Below, piece by piece: positions 11,440-22,571 of a DNA stretch of 64,000 bases. The DNA comes from Parafenestella ontariensis (lineage: Eukaryota > Ascomycota > Dothideomycetes > Pleosporales > Cucurbitariaceae): assembly GCA_021596325.1 (NCBI GenBank), contig JAKGDA010000015.1:124001-188000 (forward strand). The letters run 5' to 3'. Position numbers and translations under genes: made by a program. The first letter of the stretch is position 1. Each line of letters begins with the position of its first letter. The notes under the pieces were generated by a model that saw only the letters and a list, made by a program, of their open reading frames with translations, ran no database searches and had not been told where the DNA came from.

Positions 11440-13992
11440 TTATTGCGCTTCCCCCTTGCATGCAGAGAACTCCTTCTGAAGCTCTTCAAGAGCAGATATA
11501 CCAGATTTCTCAGGGACCCTTCCTTTGCCCTTGAATTTGGTCTCACTGTTCTGCTCCGACCCTTCCGATCCTAGAGTCGGAGCGAGACTAACCGACGTTT
11601 CGCGCTGGATCCTCCTCCGCAGTCGAGGATGCCACATATGCCGATGCAGGTGGTCCTTCCCCAAGAGCTGTGGGTCCTCGAATAATCTACTACCCCATAT
11701 TGTGTTGACTTCCTCGATATACTTCGTATATGGTATGGTGTTTACTCTCTCCATGATCCTGTTTTCTTGCCTTTTAGAGTGTCCACGACCGAACAAGACC
11801 ACAAACTGCGATTGCAGTGCTTTGAGAACCGTGTGGCGGTGCACATGTACGCCGTGGTCGCGGAGCTGAACGACGGTGCGGAGGCCGACACTCCAGTGAA
11901 GCCGCTTGAGGAATTCCCTTTGAAGAAGTCGTTTGCGGTAGTGGTGCTTCGCAAGCTTGGAGCGAAGCATGGACTGCTCGAGAGGGGCGTTGGGAAGGAG
12001 CCCGGCTCTGAAGCCCCAGATGATCAGACCTTGCTGAAGTGAAGGCTTGAAAATTTGGCGAATGGGGTGGTGAGGGTTCTTGTCTTGGGTGAGCAACGGA
12101 GGGAATAAGAAATAGTGGCTGCTTTTATGACGCATAGCGCGAAGCTTCGCAGTGGCTAGCGCTAGGAACGGCGACTCTGGGAGGTTAGAAAATTGGTGCT
12201 GGCTCCTTGGGGCGTACCAGCATAGCAGCCAGAATAATAGTCGTCTAAGCTCCCTGAAGCGACCAAGCATCCCGAATCGACGAATGATCTCGTGCCATTG
12301 GAATGGAGCGATAATTCCCGTACCATCTTCGAGAATTGACATGAAGGTGCGGGTAACGAAACGCAAGTCGTCGTAGCCCTTTCGGGTAGACGATATCGGC
12401 TTACGTCCTGGTTGTCGCTGTCGTAGCAGACTTTTGATAGCGGTGATTGATTTGGAGGTCAGCATAACGTTCCGGCTTCGCATGTCTTTGAGCACTTCCA
12501 TAACATGCTGTGGTCCGGAGCGTTTGATGTAGACTTGCAGAAGAAGATTCCACGACTCTGCACTAGAATCATTATGGAAGAGTGTTAGGATAGCAAGTGT
12601 GCGCTGAGCTTGCACAAAGTCTTCTTTGTCGAGGTAGTGTTCCAGCAAGGCTCGTTGCACTTCAGCGTCGCCAATGGCGTCCGGATGCTGATCGCTGTCG
12701 AGCATACTGCACACCAGCTGCCACTTCTGCTCCATAGCAAACTTCTCCAGAGCCAAGGAGAACACACAGCCTTGCAATGCGATGCCGGCTGCCCTAAGCT
12801 CCTCGAATCGTCTCGGCAGCTCCTCTATCGGTCGGGTCCGCAAAGCCATTGCAAGCACCGCCTGAGGTCCAAGCTCGTTCACCCCGACCATAGCAAGCCC
12901 TTGTATAATTGACGTTGGCGGGAAGGTTCTGGTTGCGAACATCCTTGCGCAGAACGAGTCTTCGAAGCGTACGGGTGCACTGTCGCGGCCCAACAGCCGT
13001 TGCATGAGCTCCCGATTATATTTGCCGGTGTCTCGTTTCGGTTTCTTCGTAGTGTTTTTCGTCCCGAAATGGACTTCAGTTTTTGAAAGAGTCGATGCCT
13101 CAGCAGTGAATATACGAACCACAGGATGGGCAGCGACAGACTCGGAGGGCCCGTCGCCTCGAAATGTGCACAGCGTGTGCCACCGGCGTGCCATGATCAT
13201 GTGTTTCTTCTCAATGAGCGGAAGCACTGTATCGTCGTAAAGGTTGCGCTCGTTGCTGACGCGGTAGATGTCCAGCAGCGCTTCCCATGCTGCAGGCATG
13301 CAGGTCGTCCGCCCCAACTGCACCAATTCTCGCAAAGGAAGCTTCCTCAGATGCAACTTCACCAGCATACGATGGTGGTAGTTCAATGCTTTCCGGGGCT
13401 CACGATGCAGCCAGTATGCCATGATCAGGTGGTAGAGACGAGGATAGGTTTTGCCTGTCACTTGGAGCAATTCGGCGGCGTGGTCAATGACGTCCTCTAC
13501 AAGCACTGGGTTCTTGATGAATGTTCCCCACAAGAACTCGGCGTCCGGTGTCTCGTCAATGGGCAGGTGGTACCTCTGATGACGAAGTTTCCTCCAGACG
13601 TCCCGAGTGCCTGGCAGCCGGTGCAGTCTCTCCCGACGTGCAAGCGTAGCTGCCCATGTTGCATCATTTCCATGTTTGTCTGCCCCTTCGCCCAGCGACT
13701 CATGGGTTAGACTGTCGATGGCTGTTTCCTCGGTGCCAGTCGTGCCTTCTGCTTCGAGGGCTCGGCGCACATGGTCTCGGTTGACAATGTCTTCTGTCTC
13801 ATCATGCCATCGTCTCCATTTCTGCTTCAAGGAAGGCTTTCGGTGGCTCGAGTAAGCGCGGCGTGAAGCTACCGTCGTGCAGCATCTCGCAGCCGTTGTA
13901 TACGCCGGTGGAAGCTCGGGAGCATTGACAAGGGACCGCAGGAGTCGCAGGGCAGACGGGCTGGCGAGAAGCCTGTCCAGGGCCGGTGGCAT
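11440..13992 (-). CDS. Mitochondrial PPR-like RNA-binding/expression factor
   Basis: 850 aa, single exon. The frame is open upstream to 14103, but the first ATG is at 13992. It starts MPPALDRLLASPSALRLLRS and continues to RRAYSS near residue 49. This Arg-rich, acid-free N terminus is a good mitochondrial presequence. The body is helical and repeat-like, for example AESWNLLLQVYIKRSGPQHV followed by MEVLKDMRSRNVMLTSKS, which fits one pentatricopeptide unit, and RLYHLIMAYWLHREPRKALN in the first half. Fungal mitochondrial PPR-like proteins act in maturation, stability or translation of organellar mRNAs, but the specific target here is unknown. The C terminus is basic. It is transcribed divergently from the COX VIIa gene with only 246 bp between start codons. 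Confidence 0.75.
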   Translation of the reverse strand: MPPALDRLLASPSALRLLRSLVNAPELPPAYTTAARCCTTVASRRAYSSHRKPSLKQKWRRWHDETEDIVNRDHVRRALEAEGTTGTEETAIDSLTHESLGEGADKHGNDATWAATLARRERLHRLPGTRDVWRKLRHQRYHLPIDETPDAEFLWGTFIKNPVLVEDVIDHAAELLQVTGKTYPRLYHLIMAYWLHREPRKALNYHHRMLVKLHLRKLPLRELVQLGRTTCMPAAWEALLDIYRVSNERNLYDDTVLPLIEKKHMIMARRWHTLCTFRGDGPSESVAAHPVVRIFTAEASTLSKTEVHFGTKNTTKKPKRDTGKYNRELMQRLLGRDSAPVRFEDSFCARMFATRTFPPTSIIQGLAMVGVNELGPQAVLAMALRTRPIEELPRRFEELRAAGIALQGCVFSLALEKFAMEQKWQLVCSMLDSDQHPDAIGDAEVQRALLEHYLDKEDFVQAQRTLAILTLFHNDSSAESWNLLLQVYIKRSGPQHVMEVLKDMRSRNVMLTSKSITAIKSLLRQRQPGRKPISSTRKGYDDLRFVTRTFMSILEDGTGIIAPFQWHEIIRRFGMLGRFRELRRLLFWLLCWYAPRSQHQFSNLPESPFLALATAKLRAMRHKSSHYFLFPPLLTQDKNPHHPIRQIFKPSLQQGLIIWGFRAGLLPNAPLEQSMLRSKLAKHHYRKRLLQREFLKRLHWSVGLRTVVQLRDHGVHVHRHTVLKALQSQFVVLFGRGHSKRQENRIMERVNTIPYTKYIEEVNTIWGSRLFEDPQLLGKDHLHRHMWHPRLRRRIQRETSVSLAPTLGSEGSEQNSETKFKGKGRVPEKSGISALEELQKEFSACKGEAQ

Positions 13993-14238
13993 CAACAAGA
14001 CAAATCCAAGGCGCGGTATCAATCCATGGGCGGCAGCAATCGCGCTCTCAATGCTGGCCTGCGCAGAGCTCGAGCTCTCAGCCGCGAAAGTTGATGCGGC
14101 CAAAAGCGGCTAGGCGTCTTGGCGGTCGACTTCGTTCCTCCGACGGATCATTCGACCAGCAACTTCAGCAAACCGACACCCGCACCAATCCACCCATTGC
14201 CCCCGCGACATCGCCAATACACCTCTCCACTCTTCACA
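13993..14238. promoter_or_regulatory. 246-bp bidirectional promoter of two mitochondrial genes
   Basis: The interval separates ATG 13992 (minus, PPR-like protein) from ATG 14239 (plus, cytochrome c oxidase subunit). Both 5' leaders and core promoters must fit in it. No TATA box is evident. Shared control of the two genes is inference. Confidence 0.5.
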
Positions 14239-14755
14239 ATGGCAGGGTACGTCCATTCCGCAGCTGTGGCGGCCGTCACGAGCGTCGGACTGCGCTGCGA
14301 CGGCTCCCTCTGCCCACCTCCGGCCTCCCGCTCATAGCTCGGCACTGACACTCTGCAGCTGGGTTTACCGCGAGAACCGCGTTCCCTACTATCAGCGCGA
14401 ATTCCAGAAGCACGATGGCTTGAGGACCTGGGAGAAGGTGCGTTGGCTAGAGATGGAAGAGCTTGGAAAGGCATGAGGAACATGACGTGGTCGCATGGGA
14501 AAACCGAGTCTTCACGTGTTGCGATCCGGCCCTCTGCACATACTAGGGAGTTGTGGAACGATATGCTAATATTTCCGGTGTAGGCCCGCGGCAAGTACAT
14601 GATTCCCGCGTACAAGGCCATCCTTTTCACCAGCTTCGGCGCCAGCATGTACATGATGGGTCGCATGGTCTTGGTAAGATCCTTCTCTCTGGCTGGGTGC
14701 GCCTCTTGACTGATGGAATTTGTAGGGACACAAGACTTGGTTTGGAAAGAACTAG
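14239..14755 (+). CDS. cox9: Cytochrome c oxidase subunit VIIa (COX9-like)
   Basis: Four short exons, join(14239..14246,14359..14437,14584..14673,14726..14755), 68 aa. It begins MAGWVYRENRVPYYQRE and ends MYMMGRMVLGHKTWFGKN. It has one membrane span, roughly residues 38-55 (AYKAILFTSFGASMYMM). This is the size and layout of the small inner-membrane subunit VIIa (yeast Cox9) of complex IV, and the terminal GHKTWFGKN is characteristic of the fungal proteins as I remember them. The first exon encodes only two codons plus two bases. The introns are large relative to the exons, so the gene is invisible as a long ORF. It shares a promoter with the PPR-like mitochondrial protein. Confidence 0.85.
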
Positions 14756-15388
14756 ATTGCGCACTGATCAGGACATCCGACTGGGAGAGCAATGGGAGGA
14801 TGCTTCGTTTACTCCGATGTACAAACAAATAACAAGCCTGCAAAACATCAAGTCTCTTTTGTCCGGGTTGGATAGAACGCAATCTGCAATGTGCCCGTGT
14901 AACGCTGTCCAATGTGCTGCCTCGATCATAGTGACTGCTTGCTTCCTTTTGTCTATTCCGGAAGATAGCGCGACGCAACAGACGACCGAACTGTGGAGTC
15001 GGGTTCAAAGCTATGAAGCTGCATTTGAAAGGGGATCTTTCCACCTTGAAAGACAATCAATAGATGTTGAACAGTGTAGAGCTATGGGTGGATATCTTCA
15101 CGAGGCTTTGTAATTTCTGGTCAAGGAAGATAATGATAACCGAAGGTATCAGATGTCATATGTTAGACTAATGACATTTGATACCTCAAGTCTACGATCC
15201 AACTTTCATGACCTTGTGCTGCATGGGATGCTGCAATATCAAGCTCAAGGGTAGCTCCCCCGACTAAATTGCCCCCCACATTGGACCTAGCGCCACCCAG
15301 AACGTCAGTGCCGCACGCGCGATCCGTCTACGAGCCGTCTCTACCATTTCAACACCTGTCCATTGCGCCATTGGGGAAAACATATATA
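14756..15388. other. Intergenic region with hairpin
   Basis: 633 bp between two plus-strand genes. Apart from the inverted repeat at 15144-15186 I see no feature. It should contain the COX VIIa 3' UTR and the promoter of the CCDC47-like gene. Confidence 0.4.
15144..15186. repeat. Inverted repeat, 16-bp stem and 11-nt loop
   Basis: Left arm AGGTATCAGATGTCAT (15144-15159) pairs with right arm ATGACATTTGATACCT (15171-15186). Fifteen Watson-Crick pairs and one G-U would form in RNA. It lies about 390 bp past the COX VIIa stop. It could be a 3'-UTR or transcript-end structure or a relic of a small inverted-repeat element. Confidence 0.6.
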
Positions 15389-17043
15389 ATGGCGGACTTC
15401 GTTAAGGGACTTTTTGGTGGACAGAAGCCGGTGCAGGCTCCAGTTGCCGGCGATGATGGTAAGTACTTGTCTCCATCCAACTGCGATCACGGCGTCCCAG
15501 CGACCAGGAGTCGGGCATGCACACGACACTAGACAAGGAAGCCTGCCTGAACGTTGCGCATCGCTCGAAGGACGATAATAGCACATAAAGGCAGCTGTAG
15601 GAGCTTAGGAGCTTGCGAGCAATGGATTGCACACAATTGGGTTGCGCCGCATCGCTAACCACTCTGCAGACTTCGCGGACTATGCAGGCGCTCCTGAACC
15701 CACGCCAGCAGCCATCACCTCCTTCACCGATGCCGCGTCGCAAGCAGCGCCTACTGGAACCCTTGGTCAGCGCCCTTATACAGCATGGTACCGTGTGTGG
15801 GAGCGGACGACCATAGACGACTTCAAGCTCGAGATGTACATCCTGCCCTTCCTCCTCGCCCTAGTTGTCCTTCACGTATGGGGCACAAAGAGGAATCGCA
15901 GCAAGGCAAAGGCTTGGATTCGTGCGCATGCGCCAGTCTTGACGCAGGAATTCGCCCAGGTCGGCTACACACGCCCACAATCTTCGGCAGAGGACGAGAC
16001 AGCGCAGAAGGCGTCGAATCCTGATGATTTGCTGCGCGAGAAGAAGGCCGACGAGTACCAGACGTACGCGACTGGGCGCCAGAACGTTGCGTTCGTCGAC
16101 TTCAAGCTCACGCTCGCTAAGCGATACAACCCGTTCATGCGCCTCGGCGAGCACCTCATCCCTCTGTTCCTCGAGAGCTTCCCTGCACCGCAAGAGCGTC
16201 TGGAGGCTACCGCCTATGTCTTCGATGGCCAGGAGACCAAGGTTGCGCCTGCGTACGGCAAGGGCGACGCTAAGAAGGTCCCCAACAGCACTTTCGACGG
16301 CTTTGTCTTTGCTGTTGTGCACAAGGATGTGATGAAGCGCCTGCGCGACGAGCGCTACGATTTGTCCCTCACCACGACCCGCGATCACGCTAAGCTTCCT
16401 GTCTGGACTACCGTCATGAGCGAGAGCGCCGAGGTTACGGATACGCTGCTCACCCCTGAGCTCATCAAGGCTATCAATGAAGCTGGCGACAGCTTTGAAG
16501 CGCTTGTCGTGACCGACCAGCCCATGGATCAGCCCAGGACGTAAGTTCGCCCCTAATACTAGAGACTAGAGCACTTCAGCTTCCTTTGCACGTACCTGGA
16601 AGCAGTTGCCAAAGGTCACCGAAATGCTCCAGCCTCCCTCCCTATTGTAAAGGAACCCAATTAACATCCCCTCCAGCCTCGACGACACGAAACCCCGCAA
16701 GCGCATAAACCTCTCTCTTAAGCTGACCAACAATCACGCCTCCACGCTCCCAATCTTCACCTACTTCATCCGCTTACCCGACCACCTCGTCTCGGCCGCA
16801 CACTTCCGCCCGGAAGCCCTGCGCCGCATCCGCCAAACGCGCGAGGAGCAAATCGCAAAGATCCGCAAGGCAGACGACGAGGAGAAGGCAGAAGAGCGCA
16901 AACTCGCCGCAGACAAACTCAAGCGAGAGCAGCGTGACGCTAAGCTAGGACGACTGAGTGCGGAGGAGCAGAGGAAGTTTTTGGAGAAGGAGAGGGAGAG
17001 GAATGCGAAGAAGGGGATGAAGAGGAGTACGATTAAGGCGTAA
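15389..17043 (+). CDS. CCDC47-like ER membrane protein (DUF1682)
   Basis: Three exons, join(15389..15458,15670..16540,16677..17043), 435 aa. Start ATG 15389 gives MADFVKGLFGGQKPVQ. One transmembrane segment lies at about 80-95 (YILPFLLALVVLHVWG), followed by a lumen/cytosol domain with motifs typical of the DUF1682/CCDC47 family (FKLTLAKRYNPFMRLGEHLI; LPVWTTVMSESAEVTDTLL). The C terminus is a Lys/Arg/Glu-rich predicted coiled coil (EEQRKFLEKERERNAKKG). Animal CCDC47 is part of the PAT complex that helps insert multipass proteins at the ER and affects calcium handling; fungal homologues probably act similarly in the ER, but this is by family. Length is typical. It converges with the chitinase. 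Confidence 0.85.
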
Positions 17044-17348
17044 ACAGGTGGGGTGGCTTTGCATGCATGGCTCTGGGGAGTGAAGGGGAGGTGGGTGAGT
17101 TGGCTTCTGGCAAAAAGGTTGCGAATAGGGCTATTTGGGTTTGCATTTGTTGTGAGTTGCTGTTTTGGATAGGTCACGTCGTATAGCATTTGAAGGAGAA
17201 CTCTGTAGGGTGATTGAAGAAAAATCTGTAATGCAATAATTTTGTCGCTACACTACATGCATACTTTTGGTTCCTTTTTCCTCTTACTTGGCCATGTGAT
17301 GGACCAAGTGCGTCCAAGCCATTCAGCATACCTCCTACGACTACTGGC
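17044..17348. other. Convergent spacer
   Basis: 305 bp between the 3' ends of the CCDC47-like and chitinase genes. Nothing beyond presumed 3' UTRs. Confidence 0.5.
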
Positions 17349-19859
17349 TTAGACTTTAGCCTTCCTCGCCCGCCTCCGCCTCCGCAGCCGGCAAGACCCA
17401 CCAGCATACTCGTCCTCGTCATCGCCAGCGTCGGCCTGAACTGCTTGCACTCTGTTGTTAGACGGCGTGTCTTCGTCGAAGGGCTGAGCCCAGGTCGCGT
17501 CCCAATCATCCTGATCGGGGTCTGCTGCTGGCAGGACCGAGTCGTCGGCAGGTGTGGTCGCATCCTCAGTGGATAGACTTGGGTCGTCGGCGGGAGAGGT
17601 TACGTCTTCTGCGGACTCATCAGCAGGCGCGGCGGAGTCTTCAGCAGGTGGGGCGGAGATTTCGGTAGGCAAAGTAGAGTCTTCAGCAGCAGGTGCAGCA
17701 GAATCCTCTGGAGGCTGAACAGCCTCGGTGTTGGGCGTGAAGGGCGCGACAGAATCGGCCGTCTCTGCGCTGGGCTCAGCCGGCTCCTCGACACCCGCAG
17801 CGGACTCTGCGCTCGGCTCAAGAGGCTCTGATGCTGGCGTGGCAGAGTCATCGCCAGCTCCTTGGCTGGGATCATACTCAGAAGATCCCTCGCCCGCGTT
17901 GTAGACATAGTCGTCTGGCGACCCGGGTTGGTCAAAGTAGTCACCGTCCGGACCCTGGTCAGTACCGTCGACCCACACTACATCGTAGGGAAGATTAGGG
18001 TCGGATTCTAGAGAGGGATGGCCGGGAGCTTCTTCTGCAGGGGAGGCTGAAGCGGAAGGGGCAAGATCTGTCTGGGATGGGGCATCCTGGACGACTGGAA
18101 CGTCTTCGGCTTGCGGGGACGCAACGTCCAACAGACTCTCCTCCGGTACAGGTGCCTCCTGAGTAGCTGGGAGCTGTTCGGCTTGCGGAGAGGCGACAGC
18201 TGATGGTGTATCTTCCGTGGTAGGCGCTTCAAGGGCTGCCGGTACCTCCTCAGTTGTGGGCGCGTCGACCTCAGGGGCTTGAACAGCAACAGTGGCATTG
18301 GAATCTTGGGCGGTATATCCATCATTCGCCAGCTCCGCCGCCATGCGCTTGATATGACTCCAATCATAGCTGTCTTCGCCCAGACTCCATGCCATGACAC
18401 CTCCAAGCTGATACTTCCTCACAATCTCGTTAAACTTCCTTGTGATTAGCTCCGGAGTATCCCAAGTCCAGAACAAAAGGTTCTCCGGATCGAAGTAGTA
18501 CTGTCCACCCGCTTCTTCATCCGTGACTCCCTTCTGCGCAGCGGATTGCCACGAGCCAGCGACGTCGGGGTCGGTACATCCAGTGCCGAATGCGTGTTGG
18601 CATGCTCCGTTGCAGTGCTCGGGTGTAGTACCGCAGTTTCCGTACTGGGAGCAGCAGCCTGATGCGCATTTGGTCCCCTTTTCGGGTCCGCATGTACCAT
18701 CATATGATACAGTGAGGGCGGAAGCGTCGACGGGCTCCATGTGAGCTTTCTCAAAGGTCCAGGCACCGGAAGTGAGAGTGTCTTTTCCGGTTACGGGGTC
18801 TTCGGCAAGAACAATAGGGCAATTCAGAGGGCTAGGACCGCAGTCGCCTTGGGTGGTGAAGTACTTGGCATAGTATGCGAAACCAACTGTATGGGCAATG
18901 AGCAGGGGCAAAACCAACGGGTATAGTAGATTAGCTTACGATTGATTTTTGCGGGCGGCGCGCCAATGCGGAGATAGTTTCGGATTGTAGCTTCTGACCC
19001 AGCAACGGAGGTGTGGTGCTTGGTAACGTTATCGCGGCGGTTCATCAGATCATAGGACATTACCTGCTCAAGTCAGTACGCCTGCTTCATCGATTGATTT
19101 GTGACGAGCTTAGGAACTCACGTTGATGTAATCAACAGATGGCCAGATCTTGGCTGCGTTCGCTTTTGTGAAGGCAATCATATCGCCTACAGTCGGTTAC
19201 AACAAAGCACACCTGGAGGTAGTTGTGATCAAGTCTCACCTTTCTTGCCGGGAACAGCAATTGAGAGTAGTTTGTCTCCAATAGCAGCACGAATCGCTTT
19301 CAAGACCTTGGGGTAAGCGTCGATCTGATAGACCTTCTGCGAGTTGGGGACCTGTTTATAGTCTGCACCGTTGCCTCCAGGGTACTCCCAGTCGATATCT
19401 TCAGATTGCGTCAGTAAGTGTGCATCATGCATTTGTACGACTCTTGTACTGACCCACACCATCCGCTCCAGTGTTGGTAAGCATCGTGGCAATATCTGCA
19501 GCGAATTGTTGAATCGAGGCATCCGTCTGGGAGATATCAAAGAACCCAATGTCATCGCCCCATCCTCCAACCGCGATGCTCACTTTGGCATTGGGAAACT
19601 CGGATCGAATAGTGTTGACTGGAACTTTAGGCTGGAATGCAGCTGTGGCATTAGCCATAGCAAAAGCAAGAACGACATGATCGATGCCTGCTCGATCCTC
19701 CGGGTTGGTTGGGCGTGTTGGGTGCCATCTGAGCTAGATGAGTGTTTGATCTGCCTGTTCAACGGGGGAGACTCACTCATCAGCATAGATCAAGAAACGG
19801 GCACTTGCTGATGCCGCGAGCAATGTGGACGCTAGAAGCGCCACTGATGGGAAACGCAT
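17349..19859 (-). CDS. Secreted GH18 chitinase with inserted CBM18 and acidic tail
   Basis: Six exons, complement(join(17349..18886,18940..19063,19122..19186,19240..19398,19454..19728,19777..19859)), 747 aa. A signal peptide (MRFPSVALLASTLLAASASA) is followed by a GH18 barrel. SIAVGGWGDD is the beta-3 motif, and the catalytic D-G-V-D-I-D-W-E spans 117-124 with E124 as proton donor, created exactly at the exon 2/3 junction. VDYINVMSYD and LGFAYYAKYF are beta-6 type strands, and GGVMAWSLGED (about 397-407) is the last strand. Between them lies an eight-cysteine chitin-binding module (CBM18, about 301-339; CASGCCSQYGNC). From about 425 the protein is a low-complexity acidic Ser/Pro/Ala/Glu tail with SPQAE and EDSAAPA repeats, ending in a polybasic RLRRRRRARKAKV. 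Role: extracellular chitin hydrolysis, in cell-wall remodelling or attack on other fungi. Confidence 0.9.
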
Positions 19860-22437
19860 GTTGTTGGCGAGTGTGTATGCAGCTGCTCAACACCAGGTGA
19901 GCAGTGATTGCGAGGAGAGGAGAGGAGACGCGATCAGAAACGCGGTCAATTTAAAGTGGGCAGGTGAGTTGCCGTGGAAAGGCTCTGGAGCATTCCACGA
20001 ATGTAAATTTGTCGGCTTTTGACCTGCAAGAAGTAAAGGAGGAAACAGCGAGGGAGCGATAAATCGAGCATGACACACAGGTACAACTACTCAACCGCTT
20101 CTTGAGTTATACCCGTCTCGAATCATCGTAGTGGAGACTCTTTCTTTGAGCAGTATACCTTGCATTCTCTCCCTAGAGGGAGCGCTGAATGTGCGAGGCG
20201 ATGTAAAGGGTTCAGCAAGACTGGAATGGAAGTGGAGGCACAAGCGATATCCCGGTTTGACAGTCTATGGGAAGGACACAGGGTCACTTCTGGAGTACGA
20301 CGCTCCACAGCGTCCTGTCATTTCACTAATGGGATTATCGGGTTTCCATGCATTTTGACATTGAAGGCTTTGAGGCGAGACATCTCTGTAGTGACAGGTG
20401 TCGTTCGCGTGAGGTGGAGACAACGATCTGATGCCTGGAATGTTGAACAGTCGTGATCGGAATGGAGTCCTGCAAAGCCAACATCAATGCACCCCAGGGT
20501 ATAAAAAGCCGTAGTTCCCCTCTAAGAACTCGAATCGATCGTCGAACAAGTGCGTCAAATGTCATACGGCAGAATGCATCTAAGTGGGTATTCGGATCGC
20601 TTCCCGGTGTCATGAGAGGCCCTGTGTAACCGGTCGACGCAGGGTGATCTTGATTGAGGTGGTTCGTCAGTTGACCGATGACTTTTGCTAAGGATGAGTG
20701 CGCAAAAGGTGGACATGTCCTCATAAGGCTTCTAGGATGTCCGAAGGGAAATACAAGCTAACAGTCTTTCGCCGAATGACGTTCGTTGTTTACTCGAGCC
20801 CGGCTGCCGGATCATCCAATCTGGTCAAGGAAGGAGCACCCATACACCGAGGAGGACCCATGTCAATCTGCACCGGATTCGCATACCTACAAGGTCGATG
20901 AGAATCTTACAAGTCGTCTAGGCTAGAGTAGTGCGGGATGATTCTGAAAGACATATGTGCGTCTGGTGTTGTTCAATGGTAGTACCTGCTGATACAAGGT
21001 CTTGCCTTCTCGGGTTGATGATTCACGACGGTAGGTCCGGCGCGCATGGTATCGCTCTTGCCATTTAGTACGGGAACGAAGTCTCATCCTCATAAACATC
21101 GCCTGGACATTTCCTTTCCACAGTCGATCATACAGGCCGAGCCAACCCAACTCTTCAACCACAACGGCACCATGACGATATCATCCTTTTACACCACCGC
21201 CTCAGAGACTCGAGGTAACAGCAATACAAGCAGCAGAAAACGACCACTGAAGACCTTCCCGATAGACTCTGACATTGAAAGAGATGGACATGAAAGGACC
21301 ACCGGTTGCCTACCTAGCACGTTCACCATGTCTCACACTTGCGGAACTAGCTGCGAGATGCTCTAGGCCCTCTTTTCCCCCGCTCGACGACGCCGGCATG
21401 ATCTAGAGGCGTTCGCCTGCAGCATGCGATGCACGTCAGATGCGGTCCGTCCTCGGTGGATGCGGACTACCTTGAGGAACCGTGGTTCCCATGTTTCAAG
21501 TTTCTCTTCGACCTTGCGGCCGGAACACGTCCTCCATGCGCTCCGACAACATGCTGGGTGACTACCTCTCTAATCGCGGACAAGACTTAATGAAGGATCC
21601 TGCACGTGATACATAGTCCGGGAGATCCGTGATCGCCCTAACCCCTGCCCAGCCATTGATGTTGCACCCTGCAGATATCACGGAGCTTCGGCCAATCACG
21701 ACGCGCCGAAAATCGAATGGCTGGGAGGAGGCTGGGAGCTCTCAACAGCTGGCTGCGTAACATGGATGGACTCAGCTGAAAATGCCTCTCCTGCGCAAAT
21801 GAACTATCGCATGGCGCATGAGAGGGGTGTGCTGCTCCAATTGAAGGGCTCCACGATTGTGACAGTCGACCCACTCGGGCTGGTGAGGGTGGTGAGGATC
21901 TTCGGGCTGCAGCTACGCGTGGGAAATGGGAAGCTCCCAGCAGGCCTGTGGAGCCCAAGGGCAATTTGGTGGCTTCGGCGACCCCAATTGATTGCTATCG
22001 CCAGGCCAACAGCCGCGCAGAGCTCGATTGCGCGTCAGAAGATACCTCGGTGCGAAGCTCGCTGCCGTGGGATGGTCTGTTCGCTGATGGTAGACGCAAA
22101 AAGGGGATGTTGCGACGCGCTAGTAACGCTAGCACGCACGAGAGGTAAACAGAGGTTCCCAGGCTAAGCCGCTTCGAGAGCTTCCCAACCTCCACATCCA
22201 TGCGACGAGCGAAACGGCCGACACAACAGTCCCCCGGCTGACCGCCAATCTACTTGATCCCCTCCTCGCCTCGCAGCTCCATCTCTCCTCCACTCACCAC
22301 CCCGCTACTGCATCCAATTGCACATCTTCACGTTGCTGCATCCCAAAACCATAAAGCTGGCTACTCTTCAGCAGCTCTTCTTCCCTCTATCCCTCACCCA
22401 GTGAGACCCTCAAAGGAGCCAAGAAGTTCTTTCTTGA
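19860..22437. other. 2.6-kb divergent region between chitinase and hex1
   Basis: No supported gene. A TATA-like TATAAAAAG lies near 20500 without a matching ORF. ORFs such as 21046-21366 and 21766-22167 show no recognisable protein. It should contain the chitinase promoter and the hex1 promoter. Confidence 0.4.
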
Positions 22438-22521
22438 TTCCTTTCGAATTGTTTTCGAACGGTTCGAAGGGTATTCGAGAAAGAGCGACCCGACTCCGGC
22501 AAACTGGATTTTGAAGCACGA

Positions 22522-22571
22522 GTACGCGCGCTCTCACCTGCCATTGTCCGCGTTCGTGCTAACAACAGCAG
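22522..22571 (+). other. Predicted 5' intron of hex1
   Basis: 50 nt with donor GTACGC and acceptor CAG. It holds a near-perfect branch site, TGCTAAC, about 10 nt before the acceptor. Splicing joins GAAGCACGA to GTTCCGATC without breaking the open frame. Confidence 0.5.

Noticed and set aside
13993..14103. N-terminal extension of the PPR-like protein to 14103
   Set aside because: The extension starts at TTG, is Ala/Ser-rich, and overlaps the short shared promoter; the first ATG at 13992 opens a good mitochondrial presequence.
14148..15056. 302-codon minus-strand ORF over COX VIIa
   Set aside because: It crosses all exons and introns of the small COX gene, whose spliced product is recognisable, and its own translation has no domain.
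15269..15532. Reading CCDC47-like gene from an earlier ATG-less frame
   Set aside because: The frame before 15389 has no ATG and reads Pro/Arg-rich leader-like sequence; ATG 15389 gives the expected N terminus.
20935..21000. Possible tRNA-like stretch (TTCAATGGTAGTACC)
   Set aside because: No matching T-arm box or acceptor stem could be paired around it.
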